The notes beneath the pieces were generated by a model. It ran no database searches and was not told the origin of the DNA. It saw nothing but the letters and a program-made list of their open reading frames with translations. Below are positions 1-11,961 of a stretch of 64,000 bases of DNA, piece by piece (positions within the stretch are counted from its first letter, which is position 1; every line of letters starts with the position of its first letter). The position numbers and the translations under genes were made by a program. The DNA lies in the NCBI GenBank assembly GCA_947172415.1, contig OX359196.1:7769901-7833900 (forward strand), written 5' to 3'. Source of the DNA: Chondrosia reniformis (taxonomy: Eukaryota > Porifera > Demospongiae > Chondrillida > Chondrillidae).

Positions 1-2142
1 TCAAGTTTCAGCTTCACATCTTTCCAATTGACAGAGTTACAGCACTAAATGTACATCAAATTCTGCTATATGTACAAATTTAATGTATGGTGAGAGATAG
101 GGCAAATATGAGTGAACATCAAAATTTGTAAAACTCTTTGGATATGCTTTATGTATGTCTGTGAATGCTAACACCAAGTTTCAGCTTCACATCTTTCCAA
201 TTGACAGAGTTACAGCACTAAATGTACATTAGATTCTTGTATACAAATTTAATGTATGGTGAGAGATAGGGCAAATATGAGTGAACATCAAAATTTGTAA
301 AACTCTTTGGATATGCTTTAAGGATGTCTGTGAATGCTGACAGTAAGTTTCAGCTTCACATCTCTCCAATTGACAGAGTTACAGCACTAAATGTACATTA
401 GATTCTACTATACAAATTAAAAGTATGGTGAGAGATAGGGCAAATTTGAGTGAACATCAAAATTTGTAAAACTCTTTGGATATGCTTTATTTATGTCTGT
501 GAATGCTGACAACAAGTTTCAGCTTCACATCTTTCCAATTGACAGAGTTATTGAACTAAATGTACAATAGATTCTTGCATTCAAATTTAATGTATGGTGA
601 GATATAGGGCAAATATGAGTGAACATCAAAATTTGCAAAACTCTTTGGATATGTTTTATGGGTGTCTGTGAATGCTGACAGCAAGTTTCAGCTTCACATC
701 TTTCCAATTGACAGAGTTACAGCACTAAATGTACAGTAGATTCTGCTATACAAATTTAATGTACATATGGTGAGAGATAGGACAAATATGAGTGAACATC
801 AAAATTTGTAGAACTCTTTGGATATGCTTTAAGGATGTCTGTGAATGCTGACAAGAAGGTTCAGCTTCACATCTCTCCAATTGACAGAGTTACAGCACTA
901 AATGTACATTAGATTCTTGTATACAAATTTAATATATGTACGTATGGTGAGAGATAGGGCAAATATGAGTGATCATCAAAATTTGTAAAACTCTTTGGAT
1001 ATGCTTTATGTATGTCTGTGAATGCTGACAACAAGTTTCAGCTTCACATCTTTCTAATTGACAGAGTTACAGCACTAAATGTACATTAGATTCTTGTATA
1101 CAAATTTAATGTATGGTGAGAGATAGGGCAAATATGAGTGAACATCAAAATTTGTAAAACTCTTTGGATATGCTTTAAGGATGTCTGTGAATGCTGACAA
1201 GAAGGTTCAGCTTCACATCTCTCCAATTGACAGATCGAGTTACAGCACTAAATGTACATTAGATTCTTGTATACAAATTTAATATATGTATGGTGAGAGA
1301 TAGGGCAAATATGAGTGATCATCAAAATTTGTAAAACTCTTTGGATATGCTTTATGTATGTCTGTGAATGCTGACAACAAGTTTCAGCTCCACATCTTTC
1401 TAATTGACAGAGTTACAGCACTAAATGTACATTAGATTCTTGTATACAAATTTAATGTATGGTGAGAGATAGGGCAAATATGAGTGAACATCAAAATTTG
1501 TAAAACTCTTTGGATATGCTTTAAGGATAGCTGTGAATGCTGACAACAAGTTTCAGCTCCACATCTTTCCAATTGACAGAGTTACAGCACTAAATGTACA
1601 TTAGATTCTGCTATACAAATTTAATAAATGTATGGTGAGAGATAGGGCAAATATGAGTGAACATCAAAATTTGTAAAACTCTTTGGATATGCTTTATGTA
1701 TGTCTGTGAATGCTGACAGCAAGGTTCAGCTTCACATCTTTCCAATTGACAGAGTTATAGCACTAAATGTACATTAGATTCTGCTATACGTACAAATTTA
1801 ATGTATGGTGAGAGATAGGGCAAATATGAGTGAACATCAAAATTTGTAAAACTCTTTGGATATGCTTTATGTATGTCTGTGAATGCTAACACCAAGTTTC
1901 AGCTTCACATCTTTCCAATTGACAGAGTTACAGCACTAAATGTACATTAGATTCTTGTATACAAATTTAATGTATGGTGAGAGATAGGGCAAATATGAGT
2001 GAACATCAAAATTTGCAAAACTCTTTGGATATGCTTTAAGGATGTCTGTGAATGCTGACAACAAGTTTCAGCTCCACATCTTTCCAATTGACAGAGTTAC
2101 AGCACTAAATGTACATTAGATTCTTGTATAGAAATTTAATGT
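1..2142. repeat. Satellite array, about 170-bp unit (first block)
   Basis: About a dozen tandem copies of a roughly 170-bp AT-rich unit. Each unit has the same landmarks: TTTCAGCTTCACATC, TTGACAGAGTTACAGCACTAA, a variable ATTAGATTCTTGTATACA stretch, TGGTGAGAGATAGGGCAAAT, ACATCAAAATTTGTAAAACT, and TTTGGATATGCTTTA followed by TGTCTGTGAATGCTGAC. Copies differ by scattered substitutions and short indels near the variable stretch. The 60-residue frames inside simply recur with the unit and are not genes. The array starts before base 1, so its full length is unknown. Confidence 0.95.
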
Positions 2143-2850
2143 ACGGGAGTTTCGTAATAATATAAATGGCCGACCTAGAGAAGGGAATATTGAAAATACG
2201 TTACTTTTATATGTATATTTGAATGACGAGAACGCTTTTAAAGATTTTAATGCACGTGGATATTCACTCTGTAATACTTGATTGTTTTGAAGTAGTATCT
2301 GTCCATATTATAATATATGGATGTCGCTAAAGTGAAAAATCGCCAATCGACTGCTAAAGAAACTCCAAAGGAAAAAAATTGGACCATACCGAACGCTACC
2401 ATCCACGACGCTCAGAGGCCGGGATCGGTGGTAACGCTCTGCCGAGTTGAGCTTTGGGTGTCACTTGCGTGAGAAGAACCAGTTCTTCTCGATATGGCCG
2501 ACTCATATGAATCCTAAGATATCAGATGCCAATCCCACATTACGTGGAACCCCCCCCGAAATCCGGATTATTGGTGAGCACGTCTCTATGGCACCAACCG
2601 ATTAGGAGACAGCTTCAGAGTCTAAGCGCTACCAACCTCTATGGGAACCGCAACCACCATAGAGATGTGTCCAGATAGGCCTACTATTATAAGGTTTTAT
2701 CTTCTATTTAAATAAAGTAATTGCCTATGAAAACGCTTGTGGTTGGCGAATCTTCAATACTTTAGAATAGGGTATTTTTCGATCTGCAGTAACTCGGGTA
2801 TCCTTTTTTGAAATTTTACAAAACTAGCAGGATATACTGTATAGTTATAT
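2143..2850 (+). repeat. Interspersed repeat, copy A, inserted in the satellite
   Basis: About 0.65-0.7 kb of non-satellite sequence interrupts the array. It is matched in inverted orientation by copy B at about 5210-5885. The best-kept part (about 2340-2690) is more GC-rich than its surroundings and contains GAGGCCGGGATCGGTGGTAA, GAGAAGAACCAGTTCTTCTC and ACCAACCGATTAGGAGACAG. It starts near GTTTCGTAATAATATAAATG and fades near 2790-2850 into a degraded satellite unit. No long open frame survives and no family is recognised. A small non-autonomous transposon or SINE-like element is possible. Confidence 0.75.
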
Positions 2851-4785
2851 GTGCATACAGCCAAGAGGTTTCAGCTTCATATCTTTCCAATTGACAGAGT
2901 TACGGCACTAAATGTACATTAAATTCTGCTATATGTACAAATTTAATGTATGGTGAGATATAGGGCAAATATGAGTAAACATCAAAATTTGTAAAACTCT
3001 TTGGATATGCTTTATGTATGTCTGTGAATGCTGACAGCAAGTTTCAGCTCCACATCTTTCCAATTGACAGAGTTACAGCACTAAATGCACATTAGATTCT
3101 TGTATACAAATTTAATGTATGGTGAGAGATAGGGCAAATATGAGTGAACATCAAAATTTGTAAAACTCTTTGGATATGTTTTATGGATGTCTGTGAATGC
3201 TGACAGCAAGTTTCAGCTTCACATCTTTCCAATTGACAGAGTTATTGAACTAAATGTACAATAGATTCTTGTATACAAATTTAATGTATGGTGAGAGATA
3301 GGGCAAATATGAGTGAACATCAAAATTTGTAAAACTCTTTGGATATGCTTTATGTATGTCTGTGAATGCTGACAACAAGTTTCAGCTCCACATCTTTCCA
3401 ATTGACAGAGTTACAGCACTAAATGCACATTAGATTCTTGTATACAAATTTAATGTATGGTGAGAGATAGGGCAAATATGAGTGAACATCAAAATTTGTA
3501 AAACTCTTTGGATATGTTTTATGGATGTCTGTGAATGCTGACAGCAAGTTTCAGCTTCACATCTTTCCAATTGACAGAGTTATTGAACTAAATGTACAAT
3601 AGATTCTACTATACAAATTTAATGTATGGTGAGAGATAGGGCAAATATGAGTGAACATCAAAATTTGTAAAACTCTTTGGATATGCTTTATGTATGTCTG
3701 TGAATGCTGACAACAAGTTTCAGCTCCACATCTTTCCAATTGACAGAGTTACAGCACTAAATGTACATTAGATTCTTGTATACAAATTTAATGTATGGTG
3801 AGAGATAGGGCAAATATGAGTGAACATCAAAACTTGTAAAACTCTTTGGATATGCTTTATGTATGTCTGTGAATGCTGACAACAAGTTTCAGCTTCACAT
3901 CTTTCCAATTGACAGAGTTACAGCCATTAGATTCTGCTATACAAATTTAATGTATGGTGAGAGATAGTGCAAATATGAGTGAACATCAAAATTTGTAAAA
4001 CTCTTTGGATATGCTTTAAGGATGTCTGTGAATGCTGACAGCCAGTTTCAGCTTCACATCTTTCCAATTGACTGAATTACAGCACTAAATGTACATTAGA
4101 TTCTTGTATACAAATTTAATGTACGTATGGCGAGAGATAGGGCAAATTTTGGTGGATATCAAAATTTTCAAAACTCATTGGAAACCTTTCATACATGTCT
4201 ATAAATGCTGGCAAAAAGTTTCAGCTTCATATCTTCCCATTTTATAAAGTTACAGCACTAAATGTACATTAAATTACTGGTATACGAAGATAATGTATGG
4301 TGAGAGATAGGGCAAATTTTGGTGGATATCAAAATTTGCAAAACTCATTGGAAACCTTTCATACATGTCTGTGGATGCTGACAAAAAGTTTCAGCTCCAT
4401 ATCTTAATATGTTAGAAAGTTACAGCACTAAATGTACATTAAATTACTGGTTAAGAAGTTAATGTATGGTGAGAGATAGGGCAAATTTTGGTGGATATCA
4501 AAATTTGCAAAACTCGTTGGAAACCTTTCATACATGTCTGTGAATAATGACATTGAGTTTCAGATTCATATCGATCCATTTGGAAGAGTTACAGAACTTA
4601 ATGTACTTTGAATTACTGCTATACAAAGTTAATGTACGTATGGTGAGAGATAGGGCAAATTTGAGTTGATTTCAAAATTTGCAAAATTCATTGGAAGCCT
4701 TTCATACATCTCTGTGAATACTTACACGATGTTTCAGCTTCATATCTCTCCATTTGACAGAGCTAAAACACTCTAATGTACATTA
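2851..4785. repeat. Satellite array, about 170-bp unit (second block, decaying edge)
   Basis: The same unit resumes after copy A. Units up to about 4080 are close to the consensus. From about 4140 to 4785 they form a diverged subfamily with GGTGGATATCAAAATTT, CATTGGAAACCTTTCATACA and ATCTTCCCATTTTATAAAG. A single decayed unit is also visible beyond copy B at about 5885-5965, with CTCATTGGAAACC and TGTCTGTGAATACTG. The array therefore once reached about 5.97 kb. Divergence rising toward the edge is the pattern expected when only the centre is homogenised by unequal exchange. Confidence 0.9.
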
Positions 4786-5209
4786 AATTTCTACTATACG
4801 ACCTTAAATGGTGTAGCATATATATCGTGCGATACTATTATGCAAATTATCGGGATACCAAGTTAAAATGTTTTGACATGAATGGGGCAACTAGAAACAC
4901 GCAGGGACAGTCCAGAACGCAGCTGTCAGAAGGTCTTTACATAGAGGCAGGTAGCCATTATGCTATTACTGCAATTGAGATTGAGTGTGGCTGGTTATAC
5001 CAGTTTACGTTCATATCGGAACACCTCTCGCTAAAATCGTTTCTACATGGGACCAGAAAAGTTGGTCTCCTCCGCCAATCAAGACACTTACAGGATTCTA
5101 TCCATTTTTCCCAGCTTCTAGATGAACCACGAATACTGGATATACCTTTAAAATGGCTTGGAACGATGCACTCATCGCGAATTAACTTGATATAATTTGA
5201 CTACATTTT
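4786..5209. other. Non-satellite stretch next to repeat copy B, with an unrecognised 139-codon frame
   Basis: This stretch lies between the last diverged satellite unit and the part of copy B that matches copy A. It has an open frame on the + strand (4776-5195) whose first codons overlap the satellite-derived AATGTACATTAAATT. The predicted 139 residues match no family I recognise. The segment may be the remainder of the element that copy A lacks, which would make the complete element about 1.1 kb (about 4790-5885, minus-strand orientation). Confidence 0.35.
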
Positions 5210-5885
5210 TCTCGCAAATACCCTATTCTTAAGTATGGAATTGCGCCAACCACAATCGTTTCCTTTTGAAATTTTCTTGTTTAAATAGAAGCGCAAAACC
5301 TTATAAAGTAGGCCTACCTGGACACATCTCTATGGTGGTAGCGGTTCCCATAGGGGTTGGTAGCGCTTAGACTCTGAAGCTGTCTCCTAATCGGTTGGTG
5401 CCATAGAGACGTGCTCACCAATAATCCGGATTTCGGGGGGGTTCCACGTAATGTGGGATTGGCATCTGATATCTTTAAGGATTCATATGAGTCGGCCATA
5501 TCGAGAAGAACTGGTTCTTCTCACGCAAGTGACACCCAAAGCTCAACTCGGCAGAGCGTTACCACCGATCCCGGCCTCTGAGCGTCGTGGATGGTAGCGT
5601 TCGGTATGGTCCAACTTTTTTTCTTTGGAGTTTCGTTGGCCGTCGATCGGCAAAATTTCACTCTAACGACATCCATATAATATATATGGACAGATACTAC
5701 TTCATCAATAATCAAGTGCTACACAGTGCATATCCCTGTGCATAAGAAATCTTTGAAAGCGCTCTAGTTTATCAGATATATATATAGTACTATAGTACTA
5801 TATAGTATTTAGTGTATACATAGTACTGAATTTTATGTAATACCTTCTTAAGGTCGGCCATTTTTGCTATTACGTAATTATCTGA
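5210..5885 (-). repeat. Interspersed repeat, copy B, inverted relative to copy A
   Basis: Reverse-complement match to copy A along most of its length. GGTGGTAGCGGTTCCCATAG, AATCGGTTGGTGCCATAGAG and GAGAAGAACTGGTTCTTCTC all have partners in copy A. Two short minus-strand frames (5314-5499, 5521-5715) are broken in copy A, so they are unlikely to be maintained. The far end, near AAGGTCGGCCATTTTTGCTA, matches the start of copy A. Together the copies form a long-range inverted repeat about 2.4 kb apart. Confidence 0.8.
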
Positions 5886-5965
5886 TATACGAACTTTTAA
5901 TATATGGCAAGAGACATAATTTTAAAACCTCATTGGAAACCTTTTATTCATGTCTGTGAATACTG

Positions 5966-6174
5966 TCATATAATTGGTGATACCTTTAATTGAAGCCTTC
6001 ATTTGTCTGTCTTGTCCTAGCCTATATGGTGAAGTCTGAAACTGTATATGTTTGTATAGAATATATGCATGTGCAACACCTTACGCTTTGTAACTAAATA
6101 TCATATACTGAAGTATGTTATTGATTGCAACACCATTTAAAATTCAAGACAAGATAAATTGCAAGTCATACAGT
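5966..6174. other. Intergenic, 3' flank of RPL31
   Basis: AT-rich single-copy sequence between the last satellite remnant and the RPL31 stop codon on the minus strand. It must hold the RPL31 3' UTR and polyadenylation signal. No other gene is visible. Confidence 0.5.
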
Positions 6175-7115
6175 TCATTCGTCATCTTCATCAACTGTCT
6201 TTGTTTCTAGACCTGGAAGAGAAGATAATGAAATCACGGAAAAAATTAGAAGTTAATGGTCTATTACAATCTACAGTTAATTTAAGTTGAGAGCATTTTA
6301 TTGGACAACAACAAATTGCTACTTAGAAACCAACATTCATGTTGGAATAGGGAATTCCAACATATCTTTAACTGTGTACATGTATGTGCTAACAAATTCA
6401 CCTTTATACGATGTGACTGGTACATGTGTAACTAGTGTGTACAGTTTATGAGTAGACTCCTCATCCTCATTCCTCCTCCTAGACAGACGCACTCGAACTC
6501 GGTATGGTACATTTCTACCACAAGGAAACAACACAAATAGCACAGGACAGAATATTCAGATCAGTTAATTATAAAGACCAGTAGCAGTGGAACAATTAAG
6601 ACAAACACAATAAAATTTGACACCACAGCTCACAGGAATTACAGTAAAGGTCAGTTCGAGTCATTAAAATTGAAGAACTGTTTCAAATGTTGTAAACGCC
6701 CCCATACTTCCATATTATAGAAGAGCAGCCAATAACCCTAAACCAACCTGATCCCTCTTGACCAAACAATTTTGTTTAAATTCGAATCTATTCTAACATC
6801 CTCTGTTCCCATGTGCTTCTTGGCAAATTTTCTGATGGCTGCAATGGCTCGTGGAGCTCGTTTCTTGAAACCACTACCACAGACAGAAAGCAGTTAATAC
6901 CACTTAGTATACCCACACACAACGTAAGATACAACTCATTTCTGTCCATTTAGTTGTCATAATTATAATTTGTTCTACCTGACTATAAGGTCTGACTTTG
7001 TTCGGCCACGACTACAAACTTACATGCCGTGTATATACTTGTGTAGGTGAACAGTATATTCACGCGTGATGACTTCTTTCATTGCCGATTTCTTGTCCTT
7101 TGCTTTCGGTGGCAT
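6175..7115 (-). CDS. RPL31: 60S ribosomal protein L31 (eL31), four coding exons
   Basis: Component of the large ribosomal subunit near the peptide exit tunnel. Coding exon 1 starts at 7115 ([20 protein letters not shown]) and ends at a GTAAGT donor near 7025. Exon 2 (about 6877-6750) gives [20 protein letters not shown] and [17 protein letters not shown]. Exon 3 (about 6520-6400) gives [20 protein letters not shown] and [16 protein letters not shown]. The last exon ends [11 protein letters not shown] and stops at 6175. This follows animal L31 almost residue for residue at about 125 aa. Upstream, GAGAAAG followed by GTAAAA near 7212 and an acceptor-like TTGTGTGTAG just before the ATG suggest an intron in the 5' UTR, which is common in ribosomal protein genes. 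The ATG is chosen by homology. Confidence 0.96.
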
Positions 7116-7924
7116 ATTTCTACACACAATAAAAATATCAAGAAAGCTGTCACTTGTACGTTTGTTTCAAAGGAATCTTCCAGACGAGAAATTTTAGGCG
7201 ATTGTTTTACCTTTCTCTAAGTCTCTAACGCACGTGGGTATCACCCCCGCATCCAGTAAATTATCGATTTTTCTGACACCATGTTGGCATGTATTATCGA
7301 TATATATACACTACAAGTGTTACAATATTATAATATTATCAGGCATTTGGGAAGATCGTGTGACCCAACTGGGTAGATTTATGCGGTTACCATTTGGCCT
7401 TTCATGCCCTTGTGTGCAAGTTACAAAATGGTCTATAAGCCATATGTATTGAGATACGTGTCATTTTCTTTCTTTTTTCCTTATGTAATTTCTGAATGCC
7501 ATCACGCACACTTATGTCCACTGCATCTAATGCACTGTATATTAAGGGGCCTCAATAACTGATTTGATGTAAACATATACATACATGGCTACTGGAGTTA
7601 TAGATAATTTTGTAACTTGCACACACAGGACATGGAAGGTCCATGTAAACCACAAATAAATATTTTAGAACATGCACCATTCGACCATCAAAGAATTAGG
7701 TACTTTGACTTTGGCTTGCACACTATATGTACATACATAACAGTTGGGTATATACATTCAGTAAAAGTATAACAAAATAAAAGCATAGAATGTTACAGTT
7801 AAAATGTTGATATTTCCCAGTCCTGGTTAAATGGACCAAACGTTGGCCAAACTGAACAATGTCAAATGGTGAAGCTCTCTTCCATGTGGCCATTGTGCCA
7901 TCAGCCTTCTAGGGGATGGTGTTG
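7116..7924. other. Intergenic: RPL31 promoter and FHIP 3' flank
   Basis: About 0.8 kb between two minus-strand genes. The part nearest 7116-7230 should hold the RPL31 leader. The rest is AT-rich, with a 72-codon frame at 7234-7452 that resembles nothing known. Nothing else is supported. Confidence 0.5.
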
Positions 7925-10900
7925 CTAAGCAGGTCTATAAAGCTGTTCATCTAAAATACTGTGGACTTGTGAGAGTGAAGCTAGTTCCTTTAAAAAGTCA
8001 TGAAAAATTACAATGCAAAAGAGTCTATTAGTAAGATTCTTAGTCTTCTTTTTAGGAGTTGAACCCTGCTTATTAGGTGTAGTCTTTGTGGGTGTGGTCT
8101 GTGGTGTACTACCTCCTTGGGATGTCACACCTGACACATGCATAGTGGGTGTGTTCAGAGCATCTTGCATTCTAATGACCAGGGTCTTCCTAGCTTTTGC
8201 TAGTCTGACATCAAAGTCCTTATCTTTGAGTTCTAAAGCAGATATTTCGTTTGTAAGAATGGATAGTACCTAATGGAGAGATAATGAATAATTAGCCTTT
8301 TAAAAGGATGCACATTAATAATCTCACCTTTAGCAGATTTGGAGCACCATCTTTAAAAGGTGTCCTATTTCCTAGGAGATACCCTCTGAGGATGGGCTGG
8401 GGGAAGGCTGCAAGTCGAGACACTAGACGTGTAACTAAGAGGAGATGCTGATAAGGCAGCTTCAGAGCCATGCTCATCTTCTCAACACAAGCCTGTATCA
8501 ATGGACCAGCCAACAGTCCAATTGGGTGAGGAAAGTAGTTCTCCTTAATGGGGGAAGAAGCCTCCGAATGTGATTCACTGCGGACATCCTCCACTACCTG
8601 TGAATAGCTGCTAGACCAGCACTGGCAGGCCAAAGCACAGGCCGTCACGCTCTCGTGTGCCTGGTAGAGATAGCAGTAGTATGCCTCTTCTTCAGAGAAA
8701 GGTCCTCCATTAACCAAAGGGACGGCTTCCTCCACTTCACTGGTCACCAGAGGTGCATCTAGGGGTGGTTGCAGGCTGCCCGGTGAAGTAGAGTCACCCT
8801 CGCTCAGCTCCAGACACTGGCCTACCCCTATCTTGCTAGCACCTGACATGACATCCTCCAGCGCTGGGAGCTGCCCACCAGCAGATACACCATGAGATGG
8901 TTGTGAGGAACTGGGACCTTCCAACCTTGAAGAGGGCTTGTTCTGCTGAGGAGGATAAAGGTACCTGTTGGGCCCTACATGGGCTGCCACTGAGGAGTTC
9001 TTGGGCAGAGTGGAGGATGGTTGATTTAATAAAGGCGATCCCTGTGATCTTAGATGTCTTGGTGAAGCTGTCTTTTTCTCTGAAGATACTACATCAACAG
9101 ATTCAATTTGTGCAATCTCTGGCTCAGAAGGTTGCAACTTCTTGCGAGCTTCTTTCATTCGAGCTATAACAGATTCATAGTACTTCTTTTCTGCCTGTTG
9201 GCAGACCACAGGAATCATTGAGAGAAGCTTCTGAGGAATCTCATTGTACACATCCACTTCCTCCACTTTCGTCCAAGATCTTTGAGGGAGATGTCTGCCA
9301 TAGATTAAGTACCTACGGTTGACAAAGGATAAAGAAACTGAAGAAAATGCACACACAAGTATGCAAGTAAGCCACCATATTAACAACCTTATATGGAAAC
9401 TGCTTAAGAATCACTTTCATTGGCTAAGAGTGGTGAATTACGCAATCAGTCTATAGTAACTACAATACACCTCAAAATGAGCTCCAAGTCATACTCAACA
9501 AATGCAACACTAACTGGGAACAAGTACACAGAACAGGTCAACCTGCATACGTCAGCTACAATCAATAAATAAATAACACTAACGGACAGCTCTATATAAG
9601 AGGAGGTAGGATATTTTCAGGTGCTCAGAGCTCTGGAAGCACTTGGTACCACAAAACAATTGTGCTTCCCTTGCACTAAAAAACATTTTGTTGTACTCAC
9701 TTGAAGACTAAGGCCAACATGATGTCTTCACAGTTCATATCGACCAGAGTGTACAGCAAGTTGAATGCTGCTGCAGAGAGCTAGACAAAGGAACAAGAGA
9801 GACAATCACTCATGATGCATTAGAAATGACATTTCTTAGCATGAGGTAACTACCGGCATGATACTATTCTACATATGTACTATAATACTACATACTATAA
9901 TACTATTCAGTACTACTCATTTATTCCATTGCTGCTGTAGCATATTCAGTCACATGTAGGAAGTGCATGTATTAGTGCACCAACCATTGCTGACTGGTTG
10001 GAGGCTGCTAGTACTATCTTAGCCAGTACTGTCTGATCCTCAATCTCCAGCTTTACAATAAAATGGAGGAACTCTTTGAGGAATGGTTTGGAGTGTACAT
10101 GCTTCAGAAAGGCATCCAGATAGACCATAGCTGTCATCACTGCTGGCTCTCGGACCTACAGGCAGGATTAACACACAAGAGGTTGGTCATGTCAAATGAC
10201 TGGATATATGATGGTAGTCATGGTTACTGGGTAGGGGGATCCCCAGACCAGTCACAACATACAGTGGGAAGCTAAAACAGAGTTACACGACACTTTCTAC
10301 AAAAAGGTAGAACCTCTAGAGATCAGAGAGGCAGCATCAACAAACCTGAAGGAAGGTAGGACCCAACACATTCTGAAGGAACGTTATCCTTATGTACTCT
10401 AGGAGCTGCTTGGAGATGGCAGGAGGCGAGAGCTACAGTAACAAATTAGGAATGGGAACAGTAAAAAATTAGGAATAGGAACAGTAACAAATTAGGAATA
10501 GGAACAGTAACAAATTAGGAATAGGAACATAAGATGGTATTATAGATTAGATATGAACGTACCTCTAGTACTGTGTCACAAAACTCCAGAGACCTCAACA
10601 TGCCAGCAAGTGCTGGAATGCCTTCCAAGAGATCTTCCTTATTAAGGATCCACCAGTCCTCTTCCGTCAGATGATGTTCATTTGGTAGAGATGCATAGCG
10701 GGCACACAAACCTGAAGCAGTCAGCTACCAAATAAGGAAACCAAATGAATTTACTTATTGGAGGGCACATTTTGATGAGCAACTTACTTCTGAGAAGTTA
10801 GATAACTGAACAAGGTACTCCAACAGACCACTCTCTTTAGTGGTACACACCCACAAAAGAATTAGAAGGGTTTCCCTCGTTTGCTCTCCAATGCAGCCAT

Positions 10901-11840
10901 CCTGATGAATGTGATCCATGAGCAGGCCAACAAGGGGATAACCTGGGCCTTCCCCCTCTCTACCCCCAACATGGCTGCCCCAGTGGAAGAGGTTCACCAG
11001 TGCTGGATTGTGGCTGATACACTGCCACAGGTGATACAGAAAGGTGACTGCTGTAAACAATAATTCCTTGGACTTGACATTCTTCAGGGACTCCATGATA
11101 TGCAGCCAGGGACGCAGCAACTGGTGGTGGATCAGTAGAGGCTGCTTGGATTCCTTTATCAGTTTAGTGGAAAAGGTTAAGATGACACTGAGTAAATCAG
11201 TTCTAAACTTCTCTTCACGTTTTGCAAACTGCCTCATGTTCTCAACCAAGTCATTGTTCAGAATGTATTCCAGACAAGGAGTAACTTGGTTGTGTTGGCT
11301 TGTCGCCTCTTCTGCTAAAAGTGTCTCTGAAATGTCAGACAATTTGATCCTAAAATCTTCAACAGTGATTGGATCAGTGATTCTACCAGACATTATGGCT
11401 TCCAGTGTCATGCACTCTACTTGCAGTCGTTCGAGGTACCTGGATCCGCCCTTAATCACAGCATCCATTGACCGGTCCACATTACCACCCAGCTCATCTA
11501 CATCAAATGGGTTGGGTGGGGCTGTGCCAGTTCCATTAATCTGTCTCTTGGATCTTCCTAGGCCCTTACTCGCGCCTTTAGCTTCATCTTCGCTATCGCT
11601 ATTCCCAAACGGGTTGCTCCCCTTCGACTTTCCCTTTAGGAAACTGCCATTTTTGAGCGAACTGCCGACTTTCGGACGAACATTAATTGGATCAAAAGGA
11701 TTGGTTGTCTTAGAAGTCAACGCTGTTGTAGGGGCGTAGCCTCTCGAAGGAGCTTCGTCGAATGGATTCCAAGAGGTCTTCTTTCGCGATTCAGGATTCT
11801 GCTGCCCTCTCCTTATAGCTTTCCCAGTTTTTTTTGACAT
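7925..11840 (-). CDS. FHIP family protein (FTS and Hook-interacting protein, FAM160/RAI16-like)
   Basis: Scaffold of the FTS-Hook-FHIP complex, which links early-endosome cargo to dynein. Exon 1 (11840 to about 10786) encodes a basic, NPF-rich leader (NPFDEAPSRG, NPFDPINVRP, NPFDVDELGG) and the start of the helical FHIP core (TPCLEYILNNDLVENMRQFA, then KQPLLIHHQLLRPWLHIMES). Smaller exons follow near 10725-10560, 10437-10345, 10155-9985 and 9780-9700, the last with NCEDIMLALVFK. A long exon near 9315-8328 begins YLIYGRHLPQRSW and ends with the family motif ELPYQHLLLVTRLVSRLAAFP-like at about 8430. The last exon (about 8271-7925) holds a Thr/Pro/Lys-rich tail. Total is about 960 residues, within the family range. 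Whether it is FHIP1- or FHIP2-type I cannot decide; the NPF-rich leader is not one I know from vertebrates. Confidence 0.88.
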
Positions 11841-11961
11841 ATTGTTTACTCACATCTGAAATGTTTATCTACTTACTGACTCAATGGCATTTGGTGCTTT
11901 GTGCGTCAACGTGACATCCGTCGCATCTCATCGGCCATCTTTTCTATTAACTAACTACAAA
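11841..11961. promoter_or_regulatory. Shared promoter interval of FHIP (-) and VPS26C (+)
   Basis: Only 121 bp separate the FHIP start codon from the homology-supported VPS26C start codon at 11962. Both transcription starts and leaders must lie here or slightly inside the coding regions. No TATA box stands out. An upstream in-frame ATG at 11884 would add 26 residues to VPS26C that the family does not have. Confidence 0.6.

Noticed and set aside
525-3739. Three nearly identical 60-residue minus-strand frames in the satellite
   Set aside because: They recur because the satellite unit recurs; most units have the frame interrupted, and there is no start context or family match.
8897-11739. Plus-strand frames of 90-231 codons opposite FHIP exons
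   Set aside because: They are antisense shadows of the well-supported FHIP coding exons.
11884-11961. Upstream VPS26C start at 11884
   Set aside because: It adds 26 residues absent from the family, and the ATG at 11962 aligns with known starts and has a better context.
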